Source of the DNA: Bacteroides sp. 519
Lineage (GTDB): Bacteria; Bacteroidota; Bacteroidia; Bacteroidales; Bacteroidaceae
Reading direction: 5' to 3'
Assembly: GCF_010500955.1 (NCBI RefSeq)
Contig: NZ_QVMJ01000007.1
Location: forward strand, 62,001-126,000
DNA: 64,000 nucleotides
This document shows positions 36,741-46,422 of this stretch, one piece after another (positions within the stretch are counted from its first letter, which is position 1; each line of letters begins with the position of its first letter). The translations under genes and the position numbers were made by a program. The notes under the pieces are model-generated. The model searched no databases. It was not told the DNA's origin and saw only the letters and a list, made by a program, of their open reading frames with translations.

Positions 36741-38009
36741 ATGGTGGCGAAAATCTCTCATGGAAGCAATTTGTATGGCGCACTTTCCTACAATCAGGAG
36801 AAAGTGGACGAGGGTTTGGGTAAGGTTTTGGCGACTAATTTAGTAATCGAACCTACCGATGGAGCGTTCAATGCCTCTGCCTGCATGCAGGATTTTGAGC
36901 GGTTTATGCCCTCGCATATCACCACCAAGAAACCAGTTATCCATGTTTCACTGAATCCGCACCCGGACGATAAGCTGACCGATGAGCAGCTTACAGAGAT
37001 CGGGCAAAAGTATATGGAGCGGTTGGGATATGGCTCGCAGCCTTACATGATTTTCAAACATGAGGATATAGACCGCCAGCACATCCACATCGTTTCGACC
37101 CGTGTCCGTCCCGATGGTTCGCTTGTCCCTGACAGCTTCGAGAAAGACCGCAGCAACAAAATACGGCGGGAGTTGGAAAAGGAATATAACCTGATTCCTG
37201 CCAACGGTCAGAAGCAGGGTGAAGCGTGGCGGCTTGCTCCGGTAGACGTTAGCCAGGGGAACTTAAAAAAACAGGTGGCCAACGTTATCAAGCCGCTTTC
37301 CGGAATGTACCGTTTCCAAACGCTCGGCGAATATCGCGCCCTGCTTTCCTTATATAATGTAGGAGTGGAAGAAGTCAAAGGAGAGAATAAAGGCAAGCCC
37401 TACCGGGGATTGGTTTATTCGGCATTGGACGGCGAGGGTAACCGTGTCGGTAAGCCTTTAAAATCTTCCCTGTTCGGTAAAGCTCTCGGTATCGAAACAT
37501 TGGAAAAGCAGTTTGGCGTATCGAAAGAAACAATCAAAGCGGACGGTGTTACAGCCCGTACCCGCACAGTGGTTTCCGAAGCCTTGAACAGTACCCGCAC
37601 CGAAAGCGAGTTCCGGGCGGCATTGCAAAAGAAAGGTATCGACTTGGTACTTCGCCGCAATGATGAAGGGCGCATTTTCGGGGCTACGTTTGTCGACCAC
37701 AACGAACGGACGGTACTAAACGGTTCGCGTCTGGGTAAGGAGTTTTCAGCGAATGTTCTTAACGAACGGTTCGCAGATGATTCGCACCGCGAGGATCTGC
37801 AAACTGAGCAGCCGAAGCAGTCCGATAACCTACGCCATACTGATAAATCCACTACCGACAAGCAACCGCAAGCCGGGCATTCTACGCTCGATGATGCGGT
37901 GGGTAGCCTGTTATCTGTCCTAACCCCTGAAACGCAAGGGGCGGACAACCAACAGCCGACCATTAAGCGCAGGAAAAAGAAAAAGCGCAGGTATGGTAGG
38001 CAACTATAA
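36741..38009 (+). CDS. mobB: Relaxase MobB
   Basis: 422 residues. The relaxase domain occupies about 1-160: an N-terminal Tyr region (SHGSNLYGALSYNQEKV), HVSLNPHPDD, and the metal-binding three-His motif HEDIDRQHIHIVS (His107, His114, His116). The C-terminal half is basic and low in conservation, ending KRRKKKKRRYG. It nicks oriT and leads the DNA strand into the recipient. All active-site residues look intact. Confidence 0.93.
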   Translation: MVAKISHGSNLYGALSYNQEKVDEGLGKVLATNLVIEPTDGAFNASACMQDFERFMPSHITTKKPVIHVSLNPHPDDKLTDEQLTEIGQKYMERLGYGSQPYMIFKHEDIDRQHIHIVSTRVRPDGSLVPDSFEKDRSNKIRRELEKEYNLIPANGQKQGEAWRLAPVDVSQGNLKKQVANVIKPLSGMYRFQTLGEYRALLSLYNVGVEEVKGENKGKPYRGLVYSALDGEGNRVGKPLKSSLFGKALGIETLEKQFGVSKETIKADGVTARTRTVVSEALNSTRTESEFRAALQKKGIDLVLRRNDEGRIFGATFVDHNERTVLNGSRLGKEFSANVLNERFADDSHREDLQTEQPKQSDNLRHTDKSTTDKQPQAGHSTLDDAVGSLLSVLTPETQGADNQQPTIKRRKKKKRRYGRQL

Positions 38010-38043
38010 GATTTGAAGTAATAACAATTTAATTTTTACGATT

Positions 38044-40053
38044 ATGCAAAATGAAGATGATTTGAGGGGCTTGGCTAAAGTAATGGACTTTATGCGTGCG
38101 CTCTCTATATTATTCGTAGTGATAAATGTGTATTGGTTCTGTTATGAGGCAATGCACGAGTGGGGAATCAATATCGGGGTGGTCGATAAAATCCTGATGA
38201 ATTTTAACCGTACCGCCAGATTGTTTAGCTCGATCCTGTGGACGAAAATCTTTGCCGTAGTGTTTCTTGCTTTGTCCTGTCTGGGAACAAAGGGCGTGAA
38301 AGAGGAAAAGATTACATGGACGAAAATCTATGTGTGCCTCGGTATTGGTTTCGTCCTGTTCTTTCTGAACTGGTGGCTATTGGCATTACCATTACCCAAA
38401 GTAGCCAATGCCGGATTCTATATCTTTACCATTTCGGTAGGCTACATATTATTATTGATGGCGGGTACATGGATAAGCCGCTTACTCAAAAACAATATGT
38501 TCGATGATGTTTTCAATACGGAAAACGAATCGTTTATGCAGGAAACAAAGCTGATGGTAAATGATTATTCGGTAAACCTGCCTACGAAATTCTGGTATAA
38601 AAAGAAGCAGTGGAAAGGTTGGATTAATGTTGTAAATCCGTTCCGGGCAGCGATTGTGTTGGGTACTCCGGGTTCGGGTAAATCATACGCCGTTGTAAAC
38701 CAGTTCATCAAACAGCAGATTGAGAAAGGTTATACAGGCTATATTTACGACTTCAAGTTTCCAGACCTCTCTACCATTGCTTATAACCACCTGTTAAACA
38801 ACCGGGAAGGTTACGAGAAAGTACCGACTTTTTACGTGATAAACTTTGACGATCCTTCCCGTTCGCACCGTTGTAATCCGATTAATCCCTCATTCATGGA
38901 TGATATTTCGGATGCCTACGAATCGGCATATACGATAATGCTGAATTTAAACCGGACGTGGGTCCAAAAGCAGGGTGATTTCTTTGTCGAATCCCCGATT
39001 ATTCTGTTCGCCGCTATTATCTGGTATTTGCGTATCTACGAGGGTGAGAAGTATTGCACCTTTCCCCATGCTATCGAGTTTCTGAATAAAAGCTATGAAG
39101 ATATTTTCCCGATTCTGACCTCTTATCCCGACCTCGAAAACTACCTTTCTCCTTTTATGGATGCGTGGAAATCCGGGGCTGCCGACCAGCTTCAGGGGCA
39201 GATTGCAAGTGCGAAAATACCGCTCTCCCGCATGATTAGTCCACAATTATATTGGGTAATGTCGGGCGATGAATTTACCCTTGATATTAATAACCCGGAC
39301 GACCCTAAAATGCTGGTCGTGGGTAATAATCCCGATAGGCAAAATATCTATGGTGCGGCATTGGGGTTGTATAACTCCCGCATTGTGAAGTTGATTAATA
39401 AGAAAGGGATGCTGAAAAGTTCGGTTATCATTGACGAGTTGCCGACTATTTATTTTAAAGGGCTTGATAACCTGATCGCCACCGCCCGAAGCAACAAGGT
39501 TGCCGTGCTGTTGGGCTTTCAGGACTTTTCGCAGCTAAAGCGCGATTATGGCGATAAGGAGGCCGCCGTAGTAATGAACACGGTAGGTAATATCTTTTCC
39601 GGTCAGGTGGTTGGCGATACGGCGAAAACGCTTTCCGACCGTTTCGGAAAAGTGTTGCAGAAACGCCAGTCCATGACGATAAACCGCAACGACAAATCGA
39701 CTTCCATTTCTACACAAATGGATAGTCTGATACCGCCGTCCAAAATATCTAATCTTACGCAGGGTATGTTTGTAGGAGCGGTAGCAGATAATTTCGATGA
39801 ACGGATAGAGCAAAAGATTTTCCACTGTGAAATCGTAGTCGATAACGAACGGGTATCCGCTGAAACGAAGGTGTATCGTAAAATCCCCGTTATTACCAAC
39901 TTTGTAGATGAAAACGGCGTGGATCGTATGAAGGAAATGATTAAGGAGAATTACGACCGAATCAAAGCGGAAGCCAAGCAGATTGTTGCCGATGAGTTGG
40001 AACGCATTCGTAATGATGAGAATTTAAGGCATTTGTTGCCGAAGGAGGAGTAG
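38044..40053 (+). CDS. mobC: Type IV coupling protein MobC (YWFCY domain, TraG/VirD4-like)
   Basis: 669 residues. The YWFCY motif is at about 38-42 within the first membrane segment; further membrane segments end near 150. The ATPase domain has Walker A in VLGTPGSGKSYAVVNQF (about 218-234) and Walker B-like SVIIDELPTIYF. It docks the relaxase-DNA complex at the secretion channel. Its stop codon is part of a 44-bp perfect palindrome. Confidence 0.93.
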   Translation: MQNEDDLRGLAKVMDFMRALSILFVVINVYWFCYEAMHEWGINIGVVDKILMNFNRTARLFSSILWTKIFAVVFLALSCLGTKGVKEEKITWTKIYVCLGIGFVLFFLNWWLLALPLPKVANAGFYIFTISVGYILLLMAGTWISRLLKNNMFDDVFNTENESFMQETKLMVNDYSVNLPTKFWYKKKQWKGWINVVNPFRAAIVLGTPGSGKSYAVVNQFIKQQIEKGYTGYIYDFKFPDLSTIAYNHLLNNREGYEKVPTFYVINFDDPSRSHRCNPINPSFMDDISDAYESAYTIMLNLNRTWVQKQGDFFVESPIILFAAIIWYLRIYEGEKYCTFPHAIEFLNKSYEDIFPILTSYPDLENYLSPFMDAWKSGAADQLQGQIASAKIPLSRMISPQLYWVMSGDEFTLDINNPDDPKMLVVGNNPDRQNIYGAALGLYNSRIVKLINKKGMLKSSVIIDELPTIYFKGLDNLIATARSNKVAVLLGFQDFSQLKRDYGDKEAAVVMNTVGNIFSGQVVGDTAKTLSDRFGKVLQKRQSMTINRNDKSTSISTQMDSLIPPSKISNLTQGMFVGAVADNFDERIEQKIFHCEIVVDNERVSAETKVYRKIPVITNFVDENGVDRMKEMIKENYDRIKAEAKQIVADELERIRNDENLRHLLPKEE

Positions 40054-40094
40054 AAATAGTTAGAGCCGCAAATTTGCGGCTCTAACTATTTCTA
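40051..40094. terminator. 44-bp perfect palindrome, bidirectional terminator
   Basis: Bases 40051-40072 are the exact reverse complement of 40073-40094; the centre is GCCGCAAATTTGCGGC. It includes the mobC stop codon and lies between convergent mobC and the DUF4365 gene, with T-rich sequence on both sides. Confidence 0.88.
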
Positions 40095-40101
40095 ATTATT
40101 T

Positions 40102-41064
40102 TTAGTTTTTCTTTTCTCGAATCAACTCTTGTAGTTTCTGTGCCTTTTCAATTCGCATGGATGAGTAATAATCAAAAGTCATTTGTATTGACCTTTCTTG
40201 AACTAAAGAAGCATCAGGCATTATATCAGGATTACCTTCTTCAATACTATCAATGTATTTCAACAAACTATTTCCTCTACGAGTAAGTGTTACTAAAAAT
40301 CTTGAAACCATTCCATTTTTATTCCAATCAATTAAAAAATCACCAAGGTCAATTTCAGCAAGGTTCTGGCTAATCAAAAACTCTACATATTTGTATAAAA
40401 ATTCCCGTTCTTTCTCTCCTGTATGAATATATTGACTTCTACACTCAACCACATCCATTGCAACTGATATATCGAAATACAATTGTCTACACAAATTTGT
40501 CAACCCTAAGAGATATAGATCTAAGTATGATAGGTTGAATAAGGGTGATGTGAAGTGATTTTGAACCATTGCTTCAAAAACATCTTTAATTTCAAGAAAT
40601 GGTTCTTCAAAATTACCAATGGTCTCAAAAACTTTATTCTTTGTGGTTATATCAAGTGTATTTTCTTTTGGAATTTTTATATTCCCAATACCATTAATTC
40701 TGAAATAATGGCGAGCATCTATAAAATAAACTTTATCTCTACTTGGGCTGTGAACAAAAAGAATAACGGGTATTGGAAATTTTTCCCAATAATACTTATG
40801 CTTTTCATCTGGATAAAATGTTAGGTTATCGCTATCAGACTTACTTTCGTACAAATAAGAATCGCCTGATTTTATCTGAACAGCAGCTATCTTGCCAGTA
40901 ACTTCTCCTTTATTATTGACATATTCAATTTGCCCATCTATGCCTACATCAGAATTTGAGGTTGTTCTAAAAATCAGTCCCAGTTCTGTAAGCATAAGTC
41001 CTACCTTATGAACGCCTATCTGTTCTTGCCAATTGTCAGATGTGAATAAAGGGAGTACATCCAT
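40102..41064 (-). CDS. DUF4365 nuclease-like protein (last gene of the thyA-led cargo operon)
   Basis: 320 residues. The first ~160 residues match DUF4365, a restriction-endonuclease-like fold: SDVGIDGQIEYV followed by GKIAAVQIKSGDSY gives Asp43 ... Gln63-x-Lys65, a PD-(D/E)xK-type arrangement. The C-terminal half is helical and unassigned (RRGNSLLKYIDSI). It probably cuts nucleic acid as the effector of the upstream genes, which is inference. It begins 6 nt after the preceding gene. AT-rich, unlike mobC. Confidence 0.78.
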   Translation of the reverse strand: MDVLPLFTSDNWQEQIGVHKVGLMLTELGLIFRTTSNSDVGIDGQIEYVNNKGEVTGKIAAVQIKSGDSYLYESKSDSDNLTFYPDEKHKYYWEKFPIPVILFVHSPSRDKVYFIDARHYFRINGIGNIKIPKENTLDITTKNKVFETIGNFEEPFLEIKDVFEAMVQNHFTSPLFNLSYLDLYLLGLTNLCRQLYFDISVAMDVVECRSQYIHTGEKEREFLYKYVEFLISQNLAEIDLGDFLIDWNKNGMVSRFLVTLTRRGNSLLKYIDSIEEGNPDIMPDASLVQERSIQMTFDYYSSMRIEKAQKLQELIREKKN

Positions 41065-41070
41065 ATCATT

Positions 41071-42033
41071 TTATGTTAAAGGAAGCTCTATATGATATTT
41101 CCAAATTTTGGATATACCAACACAAGTATCTCCGTAATATTTATCACAGATAGGGTAAATAATACTTAATGGTTTGTTCCCTTCGGAATACTCCCATAAG
41201 CAATACAACGCCATCCCTAAGGCTTGGGGTTTTGTTGATACTGGTGCTAGATATATGTTTGTAAAAGGTTGGCATTTTTGCTCCCTGTCAACATACTTTT
41301 TTATCGCTTGTGCAGTAACAAATGGGTCATTCGCAGGAGCAAATAAATTCAAATCCAAATTCTTAAATCCGTCAGTGCCTACAGCCGATTCAGCTTTATA
41401 AGCTTTGAGCATGTTTTCTTGAAACATATCTGCTTGCAATGGAGGAAAACCAAACAATTGGATTTTCCTAGCATGTTTTTTCTTTCCAGCAACATCTGTT
41501 ATGCGACTATCGTCATAACCCGATGAAATAATTAGTAAGTCATTTTCCATATTAGGGTTAGGAGAACCACCATACCCTAATACCTGCGCTACATCATGAA
41601 AGAAATCAGAGAAGTTAGTGTTTTCTTCTTCTGTATATTTCTGTGGCTCTGTATAAATAATATCGATATGGTTTATTTTTCTTTTTTTCTGTAAATAGCG
41701 AATTGTAAAAAGCATGTGAGGAATTAGAAAACCTGTAATATCAATACACAACTTCGTGTCTTCATTTAACTGAAGAGTATCAATAAAGGCTGATAACTGG
41801 CTATAGCCTTCGTATGGTACAGATATTTTTGTTTCATTTCCTACAAATAAATTATTTTCATAGTCCGGTAAAATAATCCAATATTTTTCTTTTGCATTAA
41901 TTGCTTTAAAAACTTCACAAACCCTATCTGTCTGATTAAATGTGGAAACAAGTATATCATAGTCAGAAGTTCCTATTTCTGCTACATTTAAATATTTTTG
42001 TTTGTAAAAATATGTAAAATCAACTTTTGCCAT
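41071..42033 (-). CDS. Unrecognised protein of the cargo operon (possible Rossmann-like sensor)
   Basis: About 320 residues from the ATG at 42033 (MAKVDFTYFYKQKYLNVAEIG), 1 nt after the ATPase stop; an in-frame ATG at 42132 lies inside the ATPase gene. Visible landmarks: alternating beta/alpha segments, CIDITGFLIPHMLFTIRYLQ, then IYTEPQKY, then YLAPVSTKPQALGMALYCLWEY. The pattern suggests two alpha/beta domains, perhaps ligand-binding, but I cannot place it in a family. Confidence 0.7.
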   Translation of the reverse strand: MAKVDFTYFYKQKYLNVAEIGTSDYDILVSTFNQTDRVCEVFKAINAKEKYWIILPDYENNLFVGNETKISVPYEGYSQLSAFIDTLQLNEDTKLCIDITGFLIPHMLFTIRYLQKKRKINHIDIIYTEPQKYTEEENTNFSDFFHDVAQVLGYGGSPNPNMENDLLIISSGYDDSRITDVAGKKKHARKIQLFGFPPLQADMFQENMLKAYKAESAVGTDGFKNLDLNLFAPANDPFVTAQAIKKYVDREQKCQPFTNIYLAPVSTKPQALGMALYCLWEYSEGNKPLSIIYPICDKYYGDTCVGISKIWKYHIELPLT

Positions 42034-42034
42034 A

Positions 42035-44053
42035 TTATAAATCGAAAAGTGTTTTAGGTTGTTGCTCGGATAAAGAACTTTGCGCAAAAGGAGCATTATA
42101 TCTTTTTTTACGCTTACGAAGTAGTTCTTCAAATTTATCCGACTGATTCAAATTGAAAATACTTTCGGCTTCCTCAGTAGATAAAATTACAATTCCTCTT
42201 TTGGATAAAGAAAGCTCCCAATGTGGTATGATTGTTCCATTAATATTGTAAGTTCTATATTTATTGTTGGAATTTTTATCTCTTCTGTCTTCTTCCGATT
42301 GAACGATATATGAATAGTTTTCCAAAAAATTGAATGTGCGTCTTGCTTCATCACTCAGATTTTCAAGATTCAACCCAAATATATTAATAGAACATTCGGG
42401 AGGAATGTCAGAATATTTTAACTCTCTAAGAAATTTCCCTAAACGGTCAATGCAATCGACCAATTTCCCATCCTTTTTTGCCGGAATTCGATTGTCTTCA
42501 AAAAACCAATCAATCGTATCTTTTATTCCTTTTGTTTGGGCATCTAAGTTGATTTTAATCTTATTTCTAAATGCCTCTTTTGCTTCATTGAAATAAGTCC
42601 ACTTATATGAATGCTTTAATATATTCAATAAGTTTCGTGGTGTTCCGCTAGACATTCTGAGAAAATCATCAAATCCATAATACGGAATATTTTCTCTTGT
42701 TTCACGGGCTAGCATATCTATTATATCCCGCTTGAATTTATTTAAGACTGTTGCTTGTTGATTCTTTTCATTTTTGGATTCCGGTGTATAATTTAGTGCT
42801 TCCTCTTTTATGTCTAAAGAAATTTGCACCAAATCCTTTTTTTCTTTTTGATTTTTCTTTTTACTCAAATCATTCCAAGCACGATAGAATAAAAAGACAT
42901 TGGTTCTTTCTATAAGAACATTATCCGATGAGAGGTTAACAATAATAGAATTGATTTCATCTTCCGCCATTCTCCCTCTTAGTTTTTCCTTTAACTTGGA
43001 GAAGTAGGATTGTGCTTGTGATGGCTTCTTGGACTTCACTTTCTGAAAAAATGATTCCATGTTGAATGATTCAATAAAGTCATCTATTTTCTGCTCTTCC
43101 GAAAAATAGATACCATTTCTCCTTAACCGATGTTCACATACTCGCCGCATAAAATCGGCGTAGTTTTTATTATTACGTCTTAAAAATTCATCCAACACCA
43201 CCTGTTCAAATTCAGAGCCTTCCCGATTTTCCTCACCACTACCAAGTGTTTTGTAGGTACGGACTCCATAAAGTCTTGCTCCAATTCGAAATGTACAAGA
43301 AGTGTTTTTTTCTCTTATCAATGTTTGAATTAGTTTCTGCTGATTCTCTGATATATTTTCCAGTTCATCAATCAAATACAAGAATATTTTATCTTTAAAA
43401 AATGGAACGAGTTCCGTCATTATAACGGGTAATCCATAAGTAATTCTCGCAGGAGATACCAGTATGTCAATATAGAGTTTATTGTCCTCATTGAAAATAC
43501 AATTCTCAACTTCATAATCAACTTTTCTCTGTAATGAAGAAAAGAAATGTACAAGGTCTTTCAAATTTGAAGGAACGTTATCATCCGGTTTTTTATTTAA
43601 CAGGCCTATAATCTGTTCTACTAGTTCCTTCTCATTCGGAATCTCGACAATATTTTTTTGCTGTAAATCAATGATTGAGTTTAGTGTTATTTGAGCTAAC
43701 CAAAGTTCCCAGTAATAAGCGTAAACACTACTCCATATTTCGTCAGATTGTCCTTTATTACTGAATCGTTCGGAATTAAACCCACTACATCTTACATAAA
43801 TACCAATGAACTTGTCATCTTCGAGCCCTTTTTTCAAATTCTCTTGGTACTTTATTTTTTGAAGTTCGTAGGAAAAATAGCGCATTAAATGCGTCTTTCC
43901 GCTACCTTTACTTCCTAAAAGTATCATAGGCATGACAGAGGTAGGTTTTAATAAATCCTTAAAGCCACCCTTACTCGAAATATCAACCCAATACTCGATT
44001 ATTTGCTCGTCTGTAAAATCAACGGCCTTTGTTATGTCAAAAGGATTATTCAT
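42035..44053 (-). CDS. ORC/CDC6-like AAA+ ATPase of the cargo operon
   Basis: 672 residues. Walker A is LLGSKGSGKTHLMRY (Lys53, Thr54); Walker B is FLYLIDELEN (Asp229, Glu230); a sensor-like FRIGARLYG follows near 255. Around residue 480 GTPRNLLNILKHSY looks like the sensor-2/winged-helix region of ORC/CDC6-type ATPases. The C-terminal ~150 residues may be winged-helix. It likely acts as the NTP-driven switch of the system. It starts 2 nt after the phosphoribosyltransferase-like gene. Confidence 0.82.
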   Translation of the reverse strand: MNNPFDITKAVDFTDEQIIEYWVDISSKGGFKDLLKPTSVMPMILLGSKGSGKTHLMRYFSYELQKIKYQENLKKGLEDDKFIGIYVRCSGFNSERFSNKGQSDEIWSSVYAYYWELWLAQITLNSIIDLQQKNIVEIPNEKELVEQIIGLLNKKPDDNVPSNLKDLVHFFSSLQRKVDYEVENCIFNEDNKLYIDILVSPARITYGLPVIMTELVPFFKDKIFLYLIDELENISENQQKLIQTLIREKNTSCTFRIGARLYGVRTYKTLGSGEENREGSEFEQVVLDEFLRRNNKNYADFMRRVCEHRLRRNGIYFSEEQKIDDFIESFNMESFFQKVKSKKPSQAQSYFSKLKEKLRGRMAEDEINSIIVNLSSDNVLIERTNVFLFYRAWNDLSKKKNQKEKKDLVQISLDIKEEALNYTPESKNEKNQQATVLNKFKRDIIDMLARETRENIPYYGFDDFLRMSSGTPRNLLNILKHSYKWTYFNEAKEAFRNKIKINLDAQTKGIKDTIDWFFEDNRIPAKKDGKLVDCIDRLGKFLRELKYSDIPPECSINIFGLNLENLSDEARRTFNFLENYSYIVQSEEDRRDKNSNNKYRTYNINGTIIPHWELSLSKRGIVILSTEEAESIFNLNQSDKFEELLRKRKKRYNAPFAQSSLSEQQPKTLFDL

Positions 44054-44055
44054 AT

Positions 44056-45063
44056 CTAAAAACTATATTTCTTATTATAACGCTTAAATATTGGGAACCA
44101 ATCAATATCATCTTCATCATACCAAATTATTGGCAATGTATTATCTGGCGTATTATGAAAGAATCCCAATAGCAATTGGCAGTCTCCCCATCCTAATGCA
44201 GCGTAATCACTTAATTTCTCTAATTTATCGCCCGTATGCCCTTCTTTCTGATTAATATTATAGAATAATGGTCTTCCTAGTCTATAACAAAATTCCCTCG
44301 TGAAATCTTTCTCAAAATAAAGGTTGTCTCTTTGTGGAAATACTCTAGAATTAGCATCAAAACATTTATAAGTATCATCTAATTCTATCACCGCTTCTAC
44401 TCTATCATATAATCCACTCTTTTTTACATTTTTTATTCCTGATGATGTTGCAAACAACATCAGGTAGGAAATTTGTATATCAGTGGACAATTTTTTTATT
44501 TCATCGACACATGGTTTTATATTATTATCATCGGATGTTGCTTGTGAGCCGGAACCACAAAAGTCATCTATAAAAACATAATGTTTGACTTCTGGAAACT
44601 TTAATTTAATAGTCGCTCCGCTTCTATCCAGTATTTCATCGGTATATACAAACAACTTCTTTGATAGTTTATTCTCTTGTCTAAAAAAATACAGTAAATG
44701 CGCCCCGCTTTCAGATGGATTACCAACACCTATAAATCTCGTGTTTTTTTCCTCTTCTTTAAATTTCTCTTCTATCAAATCAACATCAAGGGTATCTTTG
44801 TTGTTTTTCCGTATTGATTCAATTAACGGATATCTATATAAATCGCGAAATAACGATTTTAATAAATTCCTCATAGGAACAGCACCAAAATACATAAACT
44901 TTGATAGTAAATACAAGGCATGTAGTTTTTCTTTATCCGAAGAAAAGTTGCTAAGCCATTTTTCTATTGATGGATTCAGTACTCTATTGTCCCAAAGTGT
45001 TTCATTTAGGACTTTAATTTTAGCTTTAAGATTTTCCTGTATTTCAATTTCTGTCATACTCAT
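44056..45063 (-). CDS. Phosphoribosyltransferase-like protein of the cargo operon
   Basis: About 335 residues from the ATG at 45063, whose ATGA overlaps the methyltransferase stop. An N-terminal helical part (HALYLLSKFMYFGAVPMRNLL) precedes a PRTase-like Rossmann domain with HYVFIDDFCGSGSQA, placed like the PRPP loop (IDDxxxxG). From memory this resembles the PRTase-CE group reported in predicted conflict systems together with ORC-like ATPases. Whether it binds PRPP or another nucleotide is open. Confidence 0.75.
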   Translation of the reverse strand: MSMTEIEIQENLKAKIKVLNETLWDNRVLNPSIEKWLSNFSSDKEKLHALYLLSKFMYFGAVPMRNLLKSLFRDLYRYPLIESIRKNNKDTLDVDLIEEKFKEEEKNTRFIGVGNPSESGAHLLYFFRQENKLSKKLFVYTDEILDRSGATIKLKFPEVKHYVFIDDFCGSGSQATSDDNNIKPCVDEIKKLSTDIQISYLMLFATSSGIKNVKKSGLYDRVEAVIELDDTYKCFDANSRVFPQRDNLYFEKDFTREFCYRLGRPLFYNINQKEGHTGDKLEKLSDYAALGWGDCQLLLGFFHNTPDNTLPIIWYDEDDIDWFPIFKRYNKKYSF

Positions 45064-46418
45064 TTTTTGAAAACTAGAATCCATTCCCTTGAAATTATAT
45101 CCGCTGTTTTATTACGTTTCGTCATCAAACCATAGGATTTAATATCATCAATCAATTTAAATTGCAAAACCAATCCTTTACTTTGGATATATTCAGTCAA
45201 GTATTCTTGTGTATTAAACTCAATATCACACACCTTATTGTTACCTACTACTATGATTAAGAATCCTTCATTTTTTAAAACTCTAATGGATTCATCAAGG
45301 GCTATTTTCATTTCAAGCAGGTAATTACCAACAATATATGCTCGAAGCTTATTCTTCTCAAACAATGTCTTTAGTAATTTGTCTGCATTTTTAATTCCTG
45401 TCTTTACCTCTTTGAGTTCGGATGATAAATAATTCTCTCTTCCTATGCTCTTTTGGTCAAGTGCTTTTAAATCTTCATCTACCGTTAAACCTAACCAACC
45501 AAGATTAAGGCTTGATGAGCGAATGTATTTTTGCGCTCCAGCATAAGGAGGTGAAGTGAGTACCATATCCACACTCTCGTCTTTAAGCCGCGCTGATTTA
45601 TTAATCGCTTCTGTTAAAACTTTCGCATCTTCAGATATCACTTTTGAAGATACCTTATCTGAAATATTGGAAAGACTTTTTACTCGTGAAATATTTTCAA
45701 TACTAATGGCTTTAAACTTATCAAATACATTTAGTGTATTGAGTTCCACGAGCCGTTTTTCTATTTTTTTATATTGGTTACCGTTCTTTTCAAATCTATT
45801 AGGGTTGAGTTTGACAGGAACGGCTATTCGGGGATCAGCATAACTTACTTTTTTTATGCAATTTGAAAAGCATACTTCAAAGAACGTTTTATATTTATCA
45901 TCAGGTAATTCATCTACTGCACGACGGATTTTCGCTAATTGAATTTGTGTTTTTTCGGGAAACCAAAATTCTCTATTTCTGACATCAGGAAACTCTATTT
46001 TTCTAAACGATTTCGCTCTTGACAATAATGCAGTTAACATTAGCGTCAATTTTTCGTTATTAAGTTTTTGAGTTTTTACAGTTGCGATTTTTTGTGCTAG
46101 AGGATTTGCATCAGCACCCACAGCATTACGCCCGGCTAGATTTGCTTCAAGAAAAACTGTTCCCGTACCACAAAACGGATCTAACACGGTATCTCCCGGT
46201 TTGGAGAAATATGCATTATTTAAAAAGAAATACGGAATATGCGGCAGTAATTTAGCAGGATAGGCATGAATCAAATGGGTGTACCTGTCGGCTTTATTCA
46301 TTTGAGGAAATAAGGCTCTAAAGCTAATAGGAATAGGTTTGTCTGAATCCAAATATTTTTGAATAAAATATTCAGTTAACGCCTCATTTGATTTATATTT
46401 TAACAACTCCTTATCCAT
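45060..46418 (-). CDS. DNA amino-methyltransferase of the cargo operon
   Basis: 452 residues from the ATG at 46418, 4 nt after the thyA stop; the ATG at 46433 overlaps thyA. Motif I is LDPFCGTGTVFLEANLAG (residues 79-96) and the catalytic motif IV is LTSPPYAGAQKY (288-292 core), so motif I precedes motif IV. THLIHAYPAKLLPHIPYFFL before motif I is a landmark of this MTase type. N4-cytosine or N6-adenine methylation is expected. It may protect host DNA from the DUF4365 protein. Confidence 0.85.
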   Translation of the reverse strand: MDKELLKYKSNEALTEYFIQKYLDSDKPIPISFRALFPQMNKADRYTHLIHAYPAKLLPHIPYFFLNNAYFSKPGDTVLDPFCGTGTVFLEANLAGRNAVGADANPLAQKIATVKTQKLNNEKLTLMLTALLSRAKSFRKIEFPDVRNREFWFPEKTQIQLAKIRRAVDELPDDKYKTFFEVCFSNCIKKVSYADPRIAVPVKLNPNRFEKNGNQYKKIEKRLVELNTLNVFDKFKAISIENISRVKSLSNISDKVSSKVISEDAKVLTEAINKSARLKDESVDMVLTSPPYAGAQKYIRSSSLNLGWLGLTVDEDLKALDQKSIGRENYLSSELKEVKTGIKNADKLLKTLFEKNKLRAYIVGNYLLEMKIALDESIRVLKNEGFLIIVVGNNKVCDIEFNTQEYLTEYIQSKGLVLQFKLIDDIKSYGLMTKRNKTADIISREWILVFKK

Positions 46419-46422
46419 AAAT

